This document shows, one piece after another, positions 1 to 7,434 of a stretch of 18,629 bases of DNA. The stretch comes from Planctomycetota bacterium (GTDB lineage: Bacteria; Planctomycetota; Planctomycetia; Pirellulales; Thermoguttaceae), in assembly GCA_021784975.1 (NCBI GenBank), contig JAJYGU010000016.1, positions 1-18,629 on the forward strand, in the 5' to 3' direction. The notes under the pieces are model-generated. The model had not been told where the DNA came from. It did no database searches and saw only the letters and a program-made list of their open reading frames with translations. Position numbers and translations under genes: made by a program. How positions within the stretch are numbered: the stretch's first letter is position 1; every line of letters begins with the position of its first letter.

Positions 1-843
1 GACGGTCATCCCGTGGGCGGCGAGCTGCTGAACGAGTTGATCGTCGCTTAAGGGGTGCTGCTTGTCCTCGCCGTCGACGATTTCTTGCAGCTTCAGCCGC
101 ACGGCGTCCCAGGCCACCTCTTCGCCGTCGGCGCTCATGGTGCCGCCGCAGAAGAACCGCTTCAGCGGAAAGATGCCCCGCGGCGTCTGGATCCATTTGT
201 CGTCGACGGCGCGGCTCACGGTGGTCACGTGGACGCCCACCTTGTCGGCGATCTGCTGCATCTTCAGCGGTTCGATGGCCTCGGGACCCTTGTTGAGGAA
301 CTCCTGCTGGTGGTCGACGATCGCCTGGGCCACCTTGGTCAAGGTGCTTCGGCGCTGTTGGATCGAATCGATCAGCCACTGGGCGGCGTTGATCTTTCGC
401 TTGATGTACTCGCGGGTTTCCTCCTTCGCCTCGCCGCTCTGAAAGAGCTTGCAGTAGTAAGGACTGATGAACAGGCTGGGCGTGCGGCTGTCTTCCAATC
501 GCACCCGGTAGCGGCCGCTCTCGTCCGGCTCGACGAACACGTCGGGGGTGACCGGCGGGACCACGAGGTCCTGAAAGTCCGCGCCCGGTTTTGGCTTGAG
601 CTTTCGCAATTCCCCCAGTACCGTTTGGATCAATTCGATCGAATATCCGGTGCGGCGAGAAATGACCGGCAGCCGATTGTACTTCAGGTCCTCCAGGTGG
701 TTGCTGATCAAGACCTTGAGTTGTTCGTAATACGGTATGCCGCGCGCTAGTTGCAGCAACAGGCACTCGCGGAGGTCGCGAGCCCCCACGCCCGGCGGGT
801 CGAGCCTTTGCACCAAGGCCAGGAACTCGAAACTGGGACGCGG
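1..843 (-). pseudogene. rpoN: RNA polymerase sigma-54 factor, N-terminally truncated, C-terminus beyond window
   Basis: Sigma-54 directs RNA polymerase to -24/-12 promoters that need an activator ATPase. The minus frame from 843 to the left edge is open for 281 codons. It has the mid core-binding segment (LDPPGVGARDLRECLLLQL), the sigma-54 C-terminal signature region (QQIADKVGVHVTTVSRAV, then TPRGIFPLKRFF), and the lead-in to the RpoN box (HPLSDDQLVQQLAAHGMTV); the ARRTV-type box itself would lie past position 1. By comparison with E. coli RpoN (477 residues), about the first 140 residues are missing: the activator-responsive glutamine-rich region I, the linker, and the start of the core-binding domain. 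Homology ends at about 825. An in-frame TAG lies at 844-846, and a dispersed palindromic repeat starts at 859. No start codon with a ribosome site is visible. The remaining frame has no internal stop, so the truncation looks recent, or the fragment is still used. The family call is firm; pseudogene status is inferred. Confidence 0.85.
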
Positions 844-858
844 CTAGTTTTGGGGCTC

Positions 859-882
859 GCACAGCCAAGATGGCTGTGCTAC
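859..882. repeat. Short palindromic repeat, copy 1 (CACAGCC/GGCTGTG)
   Basis: A hairpin with arms GCACAGCC and GGCTGTGC around a 6-nt centre, followed by TAC. It lies between the broken end of rpoN and the stop of the toxin gene. The left flank (TTTTGGGGCTC) resembles the flank of copy 2 at 1689, so the shared unit is longer than the hairpin, about 35-38 bp. Confidence 0.75.
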
Positions 883-912
883 GGGGCAACAAGGGTAAGG
901 GCCAGGGCGGTG

Positions 913-1305
913 TTAGTCGTTAGCGAGGTCATTGACGGACGGGACGATGGGAAGCAGCCGCACGCGAATCCGCCGCGCGGTAACAGATAGGACGGCCCCA
1001 GCCTCAAGTTCAGCGCTGGCGACCGCCAATACCTGCGCGAGAAGTGCGGCCAACTGCTGGCCCTTCAAGCCCTCGAGTCGGACACGCACGACTGACGGGC
1101 CGGTCGCGTTCGATGTCGCCAGCAGCGCGTAGAAGTCGGCGTCGAGGGTAACCACGACCGCCTGACGCTCTCGCGCCACGTCGAGAATGTCCACATCGGC
1201 CGCCCTCGCCATGTTCAAGTCGCCTACATGCTCGGCGGCAATGCCCATGCGCGCCAAGTGCTGAACCGTGGAGCGTGGAAGGCCCTGATCCAAGAGCAAC
1301 TTCAT
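913..1305 (-). CDS. DUF5615 PIN-like protein, probable toxin of a type II toxin-antitoxin pair
   Basis: This 130-residue protein begins MKLLLDQGLP, with the early acidic residue (D6) typical of DUF5615/Mut7-C-like PIN folds. It has E25, D29 and D37 in the middle and a TLDADF motif (D55, D57) where the family carries further metal-binding acids. The family is related to VapC-type RNases; the expected reaction is Mg-dependent RNA cleavage, not proven for this member. Its ATG overlaps the upstream gene's stop by 4 nt (ATGA at 1302-1305), so the two are translationally coupled. The upstream partner is a DUF433 protein, the usual antitoxin companion. At about 130 residues it is slightly longer than typical members; the extra length is a valine- and arginine-rich tail. 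The pair is bracketed by palindromic repeats at 859 and 1689. Confidence 0.85.
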   Translation of the reverse strand: MKLLLDQGLPRSTVQHLARMGIAAEHVGDLNMARAADVDILDVARERQAVVVTLDADFYALLATSNATGPSVVRVRLEGLKGQQLAALLAQVLAVASAELEAGAVLSVTARRIRVRLLPIVPSVNDLAND

Positions 1306-1535
1306 GGGACGGGCCGCAATTCGACCACCTTGTCGTCAAGGTTCGCCGCAGCGTACTCAAGGGCCTGGCGGATGTCTTCGTCCTCAACTTCCGGGTATTC
1401 GGCCCGGAACTGATCACGGTCGGGATAGGTTGCCAACGCTTGCAGCACCCGCCGCACGGTCAGGCGCATCCCACGAATGCACGGTTGGCCATTCATCATC
1501 GCCGGATCGGACGTGATTCGTTCAAAAGCCGTCAT
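1302..1535 (-). CDS. DUF433 antitoxin-like protein
   Basis: This 77-residue protein carries the DUF433 signature: RITSDPAMMNGQPCIRGMRL near the N-terminus, then a predicted helix-turn-helix-like segment, the EYPEVEDEDIRQAL motif, and a terminal ALEYAAANLDD helix. DUF433 proteins are small DNA-binding antitoxins placed before DUF5615 or PIN toxins; they are thought to neutralise the toxin and repress the operon. The ATG at 1535 is chosen because GGAG lies 8 nt upstream (1544-1547). A GTG at 1544 would overlap that site. The stop overlaps the toxin start (ATGA). A possible minus-strand -10 (TAGAAT) lies about 45 bp upstream, in the gap before dnaE; this is weak. Confidence 0.85.
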   Translation of the reverse strand: MTAFERITSDPAMMNGQPCIRGMRLTVRRVLQALATYPDRDQFRAEYPEVEDEDIRQALEYAAANLDDKVVELRPVP

Positions 1536-1688
1536 TGTTCGCACTCCGAGATCGGGTGATCACTAGCGCCACATTCTACCCCCTCTTGGTCGGGTCTGGA
1601 AGGCTGGTCGGTTCGCGCGCGGGCCGATTTGGGGCGTTTCTGGGGTGGCTTTGCCAATCACGGCTCGAGCGGAATTTTTTTGGCGCCA

Positions 1689-1754
1689 CACAGCCTGGGA
1701 TGGCTGTGATACGAACTACTCTGCACAGCCAGCGGCGGCTGTGCTACTGGCACA
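1689..1754. repeat. Short palindromic repeat, copies 2 and 3 (CACAGCC/GGCTGTG)
   Basis: Two tandem hairpins of the family seen at 859. CACAGCC with GGCTGTG occupies 1689-1712, and GCACAGCC with GGCTGTGC occupies 1723-1745. The pair ends 2 nt before the dnaE stop codon (1756-1758), so it may fold at the 3' end of the dnaE mRNA. No T-run follows on the minus strand, so a classical intrinsic terminator is not supported. Confidence 0.75.
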
Positions 1755-1755
1755 C

Positions 1756-4700
1756 CTACCGTCGCGAGCGGCCGTTGCCGCGGCCGCCGTTGCCGCTCAC
1801 CGGCGGGGCGGTCAGCAGGCGGAAGTTGCCTGTGCCGAGGAGTTGATCGACGCGGCTGCGCATCTCGCTGCTGACGGCCACCTGCATGCGGTCGCACTTG
1901 CAGGCCACGCTGGCGCCGTCGGCCAGGCCGATCGTCAGCTCCAGGCTGCAACCGCCCGGATAGCCGCGGAGGATCTCGTAAAGCTGCTCCAGCTTCTCCG
2001 TGCCGTGCTCGCTCTCCGAGAGGCGAATCCGCACGCCGCGGGTATACCGACTGGGAAGGTCTTCCAGCGGGATCACTTCGTTGACGATGAAGTTGGCCTC
2101 TTCGCTGCCCGGCCGCTTGTCGACAGAGCCGCGCACGACCACGATGGCGTCGGGTTGAATCAACTGCTCGTAATGGGCGAATTGCTCGGGCCACACGATG
2201 CACCGCATGATGCCCTCGGTGTCTTCCAAGTCGAACATGGCGAAGCGGCTGGGGCTGCCCGGCTTGGGGTTCTTGGTGTTCGAGAGTTTCAGGGCCGAGA
2301 TCATGCCGCCCAGCATGGCTTCGCTACGGTGGCTCAGTTCGGCCGCTTGCACGGTGGAGTGCGAGCAGTAGGCGGCGAAGGTCTGCTGGTGCTCGGCGAG
2401 GGGATTGCTCGACAGGTAGAAGCCGAGCACTTCTTTCTCTTTGGCCAGCCGCTCGCGTTCGCTCCACTCGGGCAGGTCGGGCAGGTCGGCAGCGCCGGCG
2501 GCGGAGGGCTCCTCGTCCTCCTGGCTGCCGAACAGCCCCATTTGCCCGCTGCGGCGGTCGGAGGCCGCCGAGGCCCCGGCCTGCAAGGCCCGGTCGAGGG
2601 CGGCGAACAAAGGGGCCCGCTTGGCGCCCAGGGCGTCGAAAGCGCCGGCCTTAATGAGCGATTCGATGGCGGTGCGGTTGACCGCGCCGGGATCGAGCCT
2701 TTCGCAGAAGTCGAACAGGCTGCGATAGGGACCGTGGGCAGAGCGTTCCTTGGCGATAGCCGCCGCCGCCCCGCCGCCGCAGCCTTTGATGGCCGAAAGT
2801 CCGAAATAGACTTTCCCGTCCGACACGGTAAACTCGGCCCCCGAGTGGTTCACGTCGGGCGGCAGCACGGAAACGCCCATCCGTTGGCAGTCTTCCAGGT
2901 GCTCGACCAGCGAGTCCTTGCGCTTGAAGTTGCGGCCCGGGATATCGCTACAGAGCAACGCCGCCATGAACTCCACCGGGTAGTGGGCCTTCAAATAGGC
3001 GGTCATGTAGGCGATCAGGGCGTAGGCGGTGGAGTGGCTCTTGTTGAAGCCGTAGCCGGCGAACTTCTCGATCAGGCCGAAAAGCTCTTCGGCCTCCTTC
3101 TTCGACATCCCCTTTTCGTGCGCCCCGGCGATGAACTCCTCGCGATACTTGGCGATCATCTCCAGCTTCTTCTTGCTGATCGCCTTAATGCAACTGTAGG
3201 CGTTGGCCAAGGCGATCCCGCCCAGGCGGTTGAGGATCCGCATCACCTGCTCCTGGTAGACCATCACCCCGTGGGTCTCTTCCAACACCTCTTTCATCAC
3301 CGGATGCTTGTACTCGGCCTGCTTGCGGCCGAGCTTGACCTGGATGTAATCGTCGACCATCCCGCCTTCCAACGGGCCGGGCCGATAGAGGGCGTTGGTG
3401 GCGATGATGTCGCGGAAGTGGTCGGGCTTCATCCGCTGCAACAGGTCGCGAATCCCGCCGCTTTCCAACTGGAATACGCCCTTAGTCTCCCCGCGGCACA
3501 GCAAGGCAAAGGTCTCCGGGTCGTCCAGCGGAAATTGATAGGGGTCGATCTTCTGCCCGGTGGTTTGCTCGATCAGATCGACGACCTTCGAGAGGATGGT
3601 CAGGTTGCGCAGGCCCAGAAAGTCCATTTTCAGCAGGCCGGCCCGCTCGACGTCGCCCATGTCCCACTGGGTGATGATCTCCTTCTTCTCCTGCACGTGC
3701 TGCAGCGGCAGGTAGTCGGTCAGCGGCCGGTCGGCGATCACCACCGCGGCAGCGTGGGTGCCCACGTTTCGGGCCAGCCCTTCGATGCTCTTCGCCAATT
3801 CGATCAGTTTACGAACCTCGACGTCGCTTTCGTAGATCTTTTTCAACTCGTCGCTTTTGTCGAGTGCCTTGCGAAGAGTGATTTTCAATTCGTCGGGCAC
3901 CAGGGCGACCACCGCGTCAACGCGCGGAATAGGCAGGCCGAGGGCCCGGCCCACATCGCGGATGGCCGCCCGGGCGGCCAGGGTGCCGAAGGTGCCAATC
4001 TGGGCCACGTTGGCCACGCCATACTTGTCTTTGACGTACTGAATCACTTCGCCGCGGCGCTGCTGGCAGAAGTCGATGTCGATATCCGGGGCCTCGCGGC
4101 GGCTCTCGTCCAAGAATCGCTCGAAGAGCAGATCGAACTCCAAAGGGCAAACGTGACTGAGGTGCAGCGCATAGGACACCAGCGAACCCACCCCCGAGCC
4201 GCGGGCGGTGGCCGGGATGCCCTGCTCGCGAGCAAATCGCACGAAATCAGAAACGATCAGGAAGTAATTGGCAAATCCGAGCTTGTTGATCACGCCCAGC
4301 TCGCGGTCCAACCGGGCCATTACCTCCTCCGAAAGTTCCCCACTTACACACCGATCGCGGCGATTCGCATACCGCTGTTTCAAGCCCGCCAGACACATTT
4401 CGCGCAGATAATCCTCCGAGGTCTTTCCCTCGGGCGGCGTGAAGACCGGGAAGTGCCGCTTGCCCAGTTCCAACTCGATGTCCACGCGGTCGGCGATCTC
4501 CTGGCTGCGCCGCAGGGCGTCCTCCATGCCCGGAAAGGCGGCGTACATCTCCTCCGGGCTGCGGAGGAAGAACTCGTTGCTGTCCATCCGCATGCGATTG
4601 GTGTCGGTGCGGAACTTGCCGGTGTTGACGCAGAGCAGAATGTCCTGGGCCTCGGCGTCCTCGCGGTGGATGTAGTGGACATCGCTGGTGGCGACCGTGG

Positions 4701-5313
4701 GGATGTTCAACCGCCGGGCGACCTCGACCGCCCCTTCCAGCACCGCCCGCTGGATCTCCAAATGGTTGTTCTGAAGCTCGATGTAGTAGTCCTCGCCGAA
4801 CACGTCGCGGTACCAGGCGGCGATCTCGACCGCTTTCTCCAGGTTCGCCTCGCCGCCGGCGGCCAGGATGCGGCTCAGTTCACTGGAGCAGCAGCCGCTC
4901 AGGCAGATCAGTCCTTCCTTGTGGGCCGCCAGCAGCTCCTTGTCGATCCGCGGCTTGAAGTAAAACCCCTCCAAAAACGCGGCCGACGAGAGTTTTAAGA
5001 GGTTCTGAAAGCCGGTGCGATTGCGGGCCAGCAGGGTGAGGTGGAAATTGGCCTCCTTCGTGCCCGAGGCCTCCTTGTGGAAGCGGCTGCCGGGGGCAAT
5101 ATAGGCCTCCAGCCCAAGGATCGGCTTGACGCCCAGTTCCTTGGCCTTCAGGTAGAATTTTAGGGCCCCGTGCAGATTGCCGTGATCGGTCAGTGCCAAG
5201 GCATTCATCTGCAGGGTCTTGGTCCGCTCGAGCAGGCCCGGAATGGTGCCGGCCCCGTCCAGCAGACTGTAGTGGCTATGGCAGTGCAGATGGGCGAAAG
5301 GCAAAGTGCTCAC
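1756..5313 (-). CDS. dnaE: DNA polymerase III subunit alpha (replicative C-family polymerase)
   Basis: This is the chromosomal replicase, 1185 residues, the normal DnaE length. Domains in order: N-terminal PHP domain (HLHCHSHYSLLDG at about 8-20, ALTDHGN at about 50, SGCCSSEL, TSDVHYIHRED) with the metal ligands apparently intact; palm with GSGVGSLVSYAL, then PDIDIDF (D412 and D414 as catalytic acids) and KMDFLGLRNL (D564 as the third acid); thumb/fingers with KSHSTAYALIAY; helix-hairpin-helix region; C-terminal OB fold (MFDLEDTEGIMRCIVWPEQF); and a basic glycine/arginine tail (GRGNGRSRR). The start is GTG at 5313, giving MSTLPFAHLHCHS as in relatives; GGAGG lies 5 nt upstream. An ATG at 5325 contains that same ribosome site and is less likely. 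An intact PHP domain is compatible with metal-dependent proofreading, as reported for Thermus DnaE. TAGAAT (5358-5363) and TATCAT (5352-5357) are weak -10 candidates. Confidence 0.97.
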   Translation of the reverse strand: MSTLPFAHLHCHSHYSLLDGAGTIPGLLERTKTLQMNALALTDHGNLHGALKFYLKAKELGVKPILGLEAYIAPGSRFHKEASGTKEANFHLTLLARNRTGFQNLLKLSSAAFLEGFYFKPRIDKELLAAHKEGLICLSGCCSSELSRILAAGGEANLEKAVEIAAWYRDVFGEDYYIELQNNHLEIQRAVLEGAVEVARRLNIPTVATSDVHYIHREDAEAQDILLCVNTGKFRTDTNRMRMDSNEFFLRSPEEMYAAFPGMEDALRRSQEIADRVDIELELGKRHFPVFTPPEGKTSEDYLREMCLAGLKQRYANRRDRCVSGELSEEVMARLDRELGVINKLGFANYFLIVSDFVRFAREQGIPATARGSGVGSLVSYALHLSHVCPLEFDLLFERFLDESRREAPDIDIDFCQQRRGEVIQYVKDKYGVANVAQIGTFGTLAARAAIRDVGRALGLPIPRVDAVVALVPDELKITLRKALDKSDELKKIYESDVEVRKLIELAKSIEGLARNVGTHAAAVVIADRPLTDYLPLQHVQEKKEIITQWDMGDVERAGLLKMDFLGLRNLTILSKVVDLIEQTTGQKIDPYQFPLDDPETFALLCRGETKGVFQLESGGIRDLLQRMKPDHFRDIIATNALYRPGPLEGGMVDDYIQVKLGRKQAEYKHPVMKEVLEETHGVMVYQEQVMRILNRLGGIALANAYSCIKAISKKKLEMIAKYREEFIAGAHEKGMSKKEAEELFGLIEKFAGYGFNKSHSTAYALIAYMTAYLKAHYPVEFMAALLCSDIPGRNFKRKDSLVEHLEDCQRMGVSVLPPDVNHSGAEFTVSDGKVYFGLSAIKGCGGGAAAAIAKERSAHGPYRSLFDFCERLDPGAVNRTAIESLIKAGAFDALGAKRAPLFAALDRALQAGASAASDRRSGQMGLFGSQEDEEPSAAGAADLPDLPEWSERERLAKEKEVLGFYLSSNPLAEHQQTFAAYCSHSTVQAAELSHRSEAMLGGMISALKLSNTKNPKPGSPSRFAMFDLEDTEGIMRCIVWPEQFAHYEQLIQPDAIVVVRGSVDKRPGSEEANFIVNEVIPLEDLPSRYTRGVRIRLSESEHGTEKLEQLYEILRGYPGGCSLELTIGLADGASVACKCDRMQVAVSSEMRSRVDQLLGTGNFRLLTAPPVSGNGGRGNGRSRR

Positions 5314-5318
5314 GGTTT

Positions 5319-5323
5319 CCTCC
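5319..5323 (-). promoter_or_regulatory. Ribosome binding site deciding the dnaE start
   Basis: GGAGG followed by AAACC and then GTG at 5313. The site overlaps an in-frame upstream ATG (5323-5325), so that ATG is unlikely to be the initiator. Confidence 0.6.
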
Positions 5324-5485
5324 ATGCGGCGAGCGGTGAGAAGGATCACCTATGATAATTCTACCGATGCGCCGTGGGCGGCGGTAGCCGCCCCGGGGTT
5401 GCATTCCCGTTTCCGGGCACCAATGAACGGGCCGTGCGGCGTACATCGTCCGACTACCCGCCGCACAGCGGCGTGACTTGAATAG

Positions 5486-5645
5486 CCAGGGGTGGAGCGC
5501 AGCGAAACCCCTGGTCGCGAGCGAAAAACGATAGAAGCCGCCTAGCGGCGCTACAGCCGCGCACAATCGGCCGATGTGATGCCGCTACGCGGCATGGGCC
5601 GCACGAATTTGACTGCCAGGGGTTGCGCTGCGCTCCACCTCCGGC
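5486..5645. repeat. Inverted pair of a CCAGGGGT-type dispersed repeat with small hairpins between
   Basis: Positions 5486-5514 hold a unit that starts CCAGGGGTGGAGCGCAGCG and ends CCCCTGG, itself a partial palindrome. A second unit at 5616-5645 (CCAGGGGTTGCGCTGCGCTC and so on) matches its reverse complement with a few differences. Between them are smaller hairpins, including ATGCCGC/GCGGCAT with a 3-nt loop (5579-5595). This layout looks like a degraded palindromic element upstream of dnaE. Confidence 0.65.
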
Positions 5646-6020
5646 TACTCACACGATGCCGCTAACGTGGCAGATTTCGCGGCGCCAATGCCGAACGTAA
5701 GGATGAGAATCAGGCTCGAATCAATTGCAGGGCGGACTAGCGGTCGTGGCCAAAACGCATTCGCACAACGAGGGGGAACACTGATAACCGCTAATCTCCA
5801 CTGATAGGTCCGATCAGCGAGGATCAGCGAAGATTAGAGTTCCGCCGCAAAACAACCTGCTCTAATGCGAGTGCCTGAAATCGCAGTGCCGCTACTGAAT
5901 CGTGGTGGTTGGCGATTGAACGGCCACCCAAGCGCCGCTCTTGCCGGGAAACACATATGCCCATACACTATGCCCTCTTCTTTCTGCGTCCTTCGCGTGC
6001 TCAGCGGTAAGTACGCCGCG
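5646..6020. other. Gene-free repeat-rich interval between dnaE and the VTT membrane protein
   Basis: With the element at 5486-5645, this forms about 700 bp without a credible gene. Frames here are short and lack family features or ribosome sites. Visible contents are the palindrome at 5791-5837 and a pyrimidine-rich stretch near 5970-6005 resembling dispersed sequences in other planctomycete gaps (from memory). No tRNA, CRISPR or clear promoter is seen. Confidence 0.5.
5791..5837. repeat. Palindromic repeat (CTAATCT ... AGATTAG)
   Basis: Outer arms CTAATCT (5791-5797) and AGATTAG (5831-5837) enclose CTGAT and ATCAG arms and a duplicated GATCAGCGA (5812-5820 and 5822-5830). The whole can fold as an imperfect hairpin with a small internal repeat. 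Confidence 0.65.
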
Positions 6021-6776
6021 CTAATCCCTCCGCTGCCCGGACGAATCGTCGACCGCTTCCCGCAGGGCTTTTCGGGCCACTGAGGCCACTAGAATCACCA
6101 TCGCCGCCATGGCCGCCACGCCCAGCGTCAGAAAGACCTGGTGGGCCGCTCCGAAGGCTGCCTTGCCGACCGCCACCTCGGCAAGGCTCCGGGCCGTCGA
6201 GCCGAGATAGGCGAACATCACGGTGCCGGGCAGCCGGCCGAGCCAGGTTGCCAGCACGTAGCGGCCCAGGGAGATGTCGGTCAAGCCAAGGGCATAGCTC
6301 GTCAGATCATGAGGGAAGAAAGAGCACAGCCGAGCGAGCAACACGATCTGAAATCCGCGGGCGGCAACGGCGCGGTCCAGGCGGCGAAACTTCGGGTGGC
6401 TCGCCAGGCGATGCTCAATCCTGCCGCGGAGCAGACCGCGGGCCAGCAGAAACGCCGCCGTGGCCCCCAAAGTGACCCCAAGCGAAGCGAGCACCGCGCC
6501 CCAGATCGCGCCCAATAGGAAACCGGCCCCCGGCGTCAGTGCGGAGCTGGGCAGAAAGGCAAGAGACACCACCACGTAGACCAACACCAGTAAGACCGGG
6601 CCCCACAGACCGAGCCTCCCAATCCATTCCAAGAGTTGCTTGTAGTATTGGGCAACCGGCAAGAACGCCAGGCCCGTGACGACCGCCGCCAAGAGCACCA
6701 CCCCGAGGCCCCATCCCAACCTGGCGGACCAGTGGGCAGCGTGTCGGGGATGGTTGGCCTCCGGTTCATCGCTCAT
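6021..6776 (-). CDS. TVP38/TMEM64 (VTT/DedA-like) integral membrane protein
   Basis: This 251-residue protein has about five or six hydrophobic segments: one near residues 20-42, a block around 55-100 with the VTT signature (FLPSSALTPGAGFLLGAIWG, then GATAAFLLARGLLRG), a re-entrant or helical stretch near 145-185 (LLARLCSFFPHDLTSYALG), and a C-terminal helix (FLTLGVAAMAAMVILVASVA). VTT-domain proteins sit in the inner membrane and include DedA and TMEM41B/VMP1 relatives linked to lipid scrambling or envelope homeostasis; the substrate here is unknown. The ATG at 6776 (MSDEPEANHP) is chosen. An upstream start at 6848 would add 24 arginine-rich residues encoded by a palindromic repeat (6825-6878), so it is unlikely. 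No clear Shine-Dalgarno is present. The gene is followed by the repeat-rich gap before dnaE. Confidence 0.85.
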   Translation of the reverse strand: MSDEPEANHPRHAAHWSARLGWGLGVVLLAAVVTGLAFLPVAQYYKQLLEWIGRLGLWGPVLLVLVYVVVSLAFLPSSALTPGAGFLLGAIWGAVLASLGVTLGATAAFLLARGLLRGRIEHRLASHPKFRRLDRAVAARGFQIVLLARLCSFFPHDLTSYALGLTDISLGRYVLATWLGRLPGTVMFAYLGSTARSLAEVAVGKAAFGAAHQVFLTLGVAAMAAMVILVASVARKALREAVDDSSGQRRD

Positions 6777-6824
6777 CGGCGGGTGGGCGATTCGATTTGC
6801 CTGGTACCGTCCGGGCACCAAACG

Positions 6825-6878
6825 GGAGCGCGGGCGTCTCGCCCGCAATTCTCGGGGCGGGCCGGACGCCCGCGCTCC
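6825..6878. repeat. Inverted repeat between the DinB-like and VTT genes
   Basis: Perfect 14-bp arms GGAGCGCGGGCGTC (6825-6838) and GACGCCCGCGCTCC (6865-6878) surround a 26-nt centre that contains GCCCGC and GCGGGC. It fills most of the 132-bp gap upstream of the VTT protein. It could be a transcript-end hairpin for the DinB-like gene, but no T-run follows. Confidence 0.8.
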
Positions 6879-6908
6879 GGCATCGGTACATGCTACTTTG
6901 TTACTCCC

Positions 6909-7373
6909 TCACACGTCCGGCAAGCCCAGCGCCCTCCGCTTCTCTTGGATAAAGCGAACGTGGTGCGGAATATGGCCGGTGATGCGTTCCACCAAGGTCG
7001 CCAGCGTCATCGGGCCGGACTCCGAATGGGTGCCGCGACGCTGAAAAGCTTCCGACGGCAGGCTTCGCAAAATCCGGGCGACTTGCTTGCGAATGTGTTC
7101 GATCAACACCATCTCTTCTTCGGCGTCTCGCTGGTGGTAGGCCAGCCGCGCGGCGAATCGATCTTGGTCGCCGCTGAACATCGTCGGGTTGTCTTCGGCA
7201 ATCACTCGCTTGATCCGGTCGGCCAAGACGATCTCGAAGTCGGCCAGATGGCAAATCACCTCCAAGGTTGACCACTTGCCGGGGATCGGCCGGGCCATGA
7301 GTTGCTCCCGCGTCATCCCCGAAACCGCCTGCCGCACGAGTTGCGGACCGGCACAATACTCCACCATATCCAT
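6909..7373 (-). CDS. DinB-superfamily metal-dependent protein
   Basis: This 154-residue protein fits the DinB/YfiT four-helix fold. Features are the PGKWSTLEVICHLADFE motif in the first half (H42 as metal ligand) and a C-terminal HIPHHVRFI motif (H134, H137/H138) giving the three-histidine site. The family includes bacillithiol and mycothiol S-transferases and many proteins of unknown substrate, so the reaction cannot be named. The ATG is well placed, with AAGGAG 8 nt upstream. It shares a 61-bp divergent promoter region with the small membrane protein on the other strand. The helix pattern and length match the family with no truncation. Confidence 0.88.
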   Translation of the reverse strand: MDMVEYCAGPQLVRQAVSGMTREQLMARPIPGKWSTLEVICHLADFEIVLADRIKRVIAEDNPTMFSGDQDRFAARLAYHQRDAEEEMVLIEHIRKQVARILRSLPSEAFQRRGTHSESGPMTLATLVERITGHIPHHVRFIQEKRRALGLPDV

Positions 7374-7376
7374 AGA

Positions 7377-7407
7377 TTGATCTCCTTCAAATGCGAATTA
7401 TATAATT
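7377..7407. promoter_or_regulatory. Divergent promoter with a palindromic -10 core
   Basis: The perfect palindrome AATTATATAATT (7396-7407) reads TATAAT on both strands, at 7401-7406 on plus and 7397-7402 on minus. For the plus strand, TTGATC (7377-7382) sits 18 bp upstream as a fair -35. The minus -35 is weak. The core lies midway between the start codons at 7373 and 7435, which implies overlapping or mutually exclusive initiation. The palindrome is far more AT-rich than its surroundings. Confidence 0.6.
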
Positions 7408-7421
7408 GATTGGCCATCTGA

Positions 7422-7432
7422 AAAGGAGGTGA
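7422..7432 (+). promoter_or_regulatory. Very strong Shine-Dalgarno site
   Basis: AAAGGAGGTGA, complementary over its whole length to the usual 16S rRNA 3' end, with GGAGG 5 nt before the ATG at 7435. It overlaps an in-frame GTG at 7429, ruling that out as the likely start. It is much stronger than the other ribosome sites in the window. Confidence 0.75.
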
Positions 7433-7434
7433 CC

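Noticed and set aside
55..750. Plus-strand frame of 231 codons at the left edge
   Set aside because: Antisense of the sigma-54 sequence, which has clear conserved motifs.
1645..4998. 1117-codon open frame on the plus strand
   Set aside because: Antisense shadow of dnaE, whose minus-strand motifs are unmistakable; the plus product is a low-complexity His/Leu/Val-rich string with no family features.
1756..5313. Error-prone DnaE2/ImuC instead of the replicative DnaE
   Set aside because: Full length, intact PHP ligands and close wording to replicative DnaE; no ImuA/ImuB genes nearby.
5486..5837. Possible CRISPR array in the repeat-rich gap
   Set aside because: The repeats are different from one another and inverted, without regular spacing or equal-length spacers.
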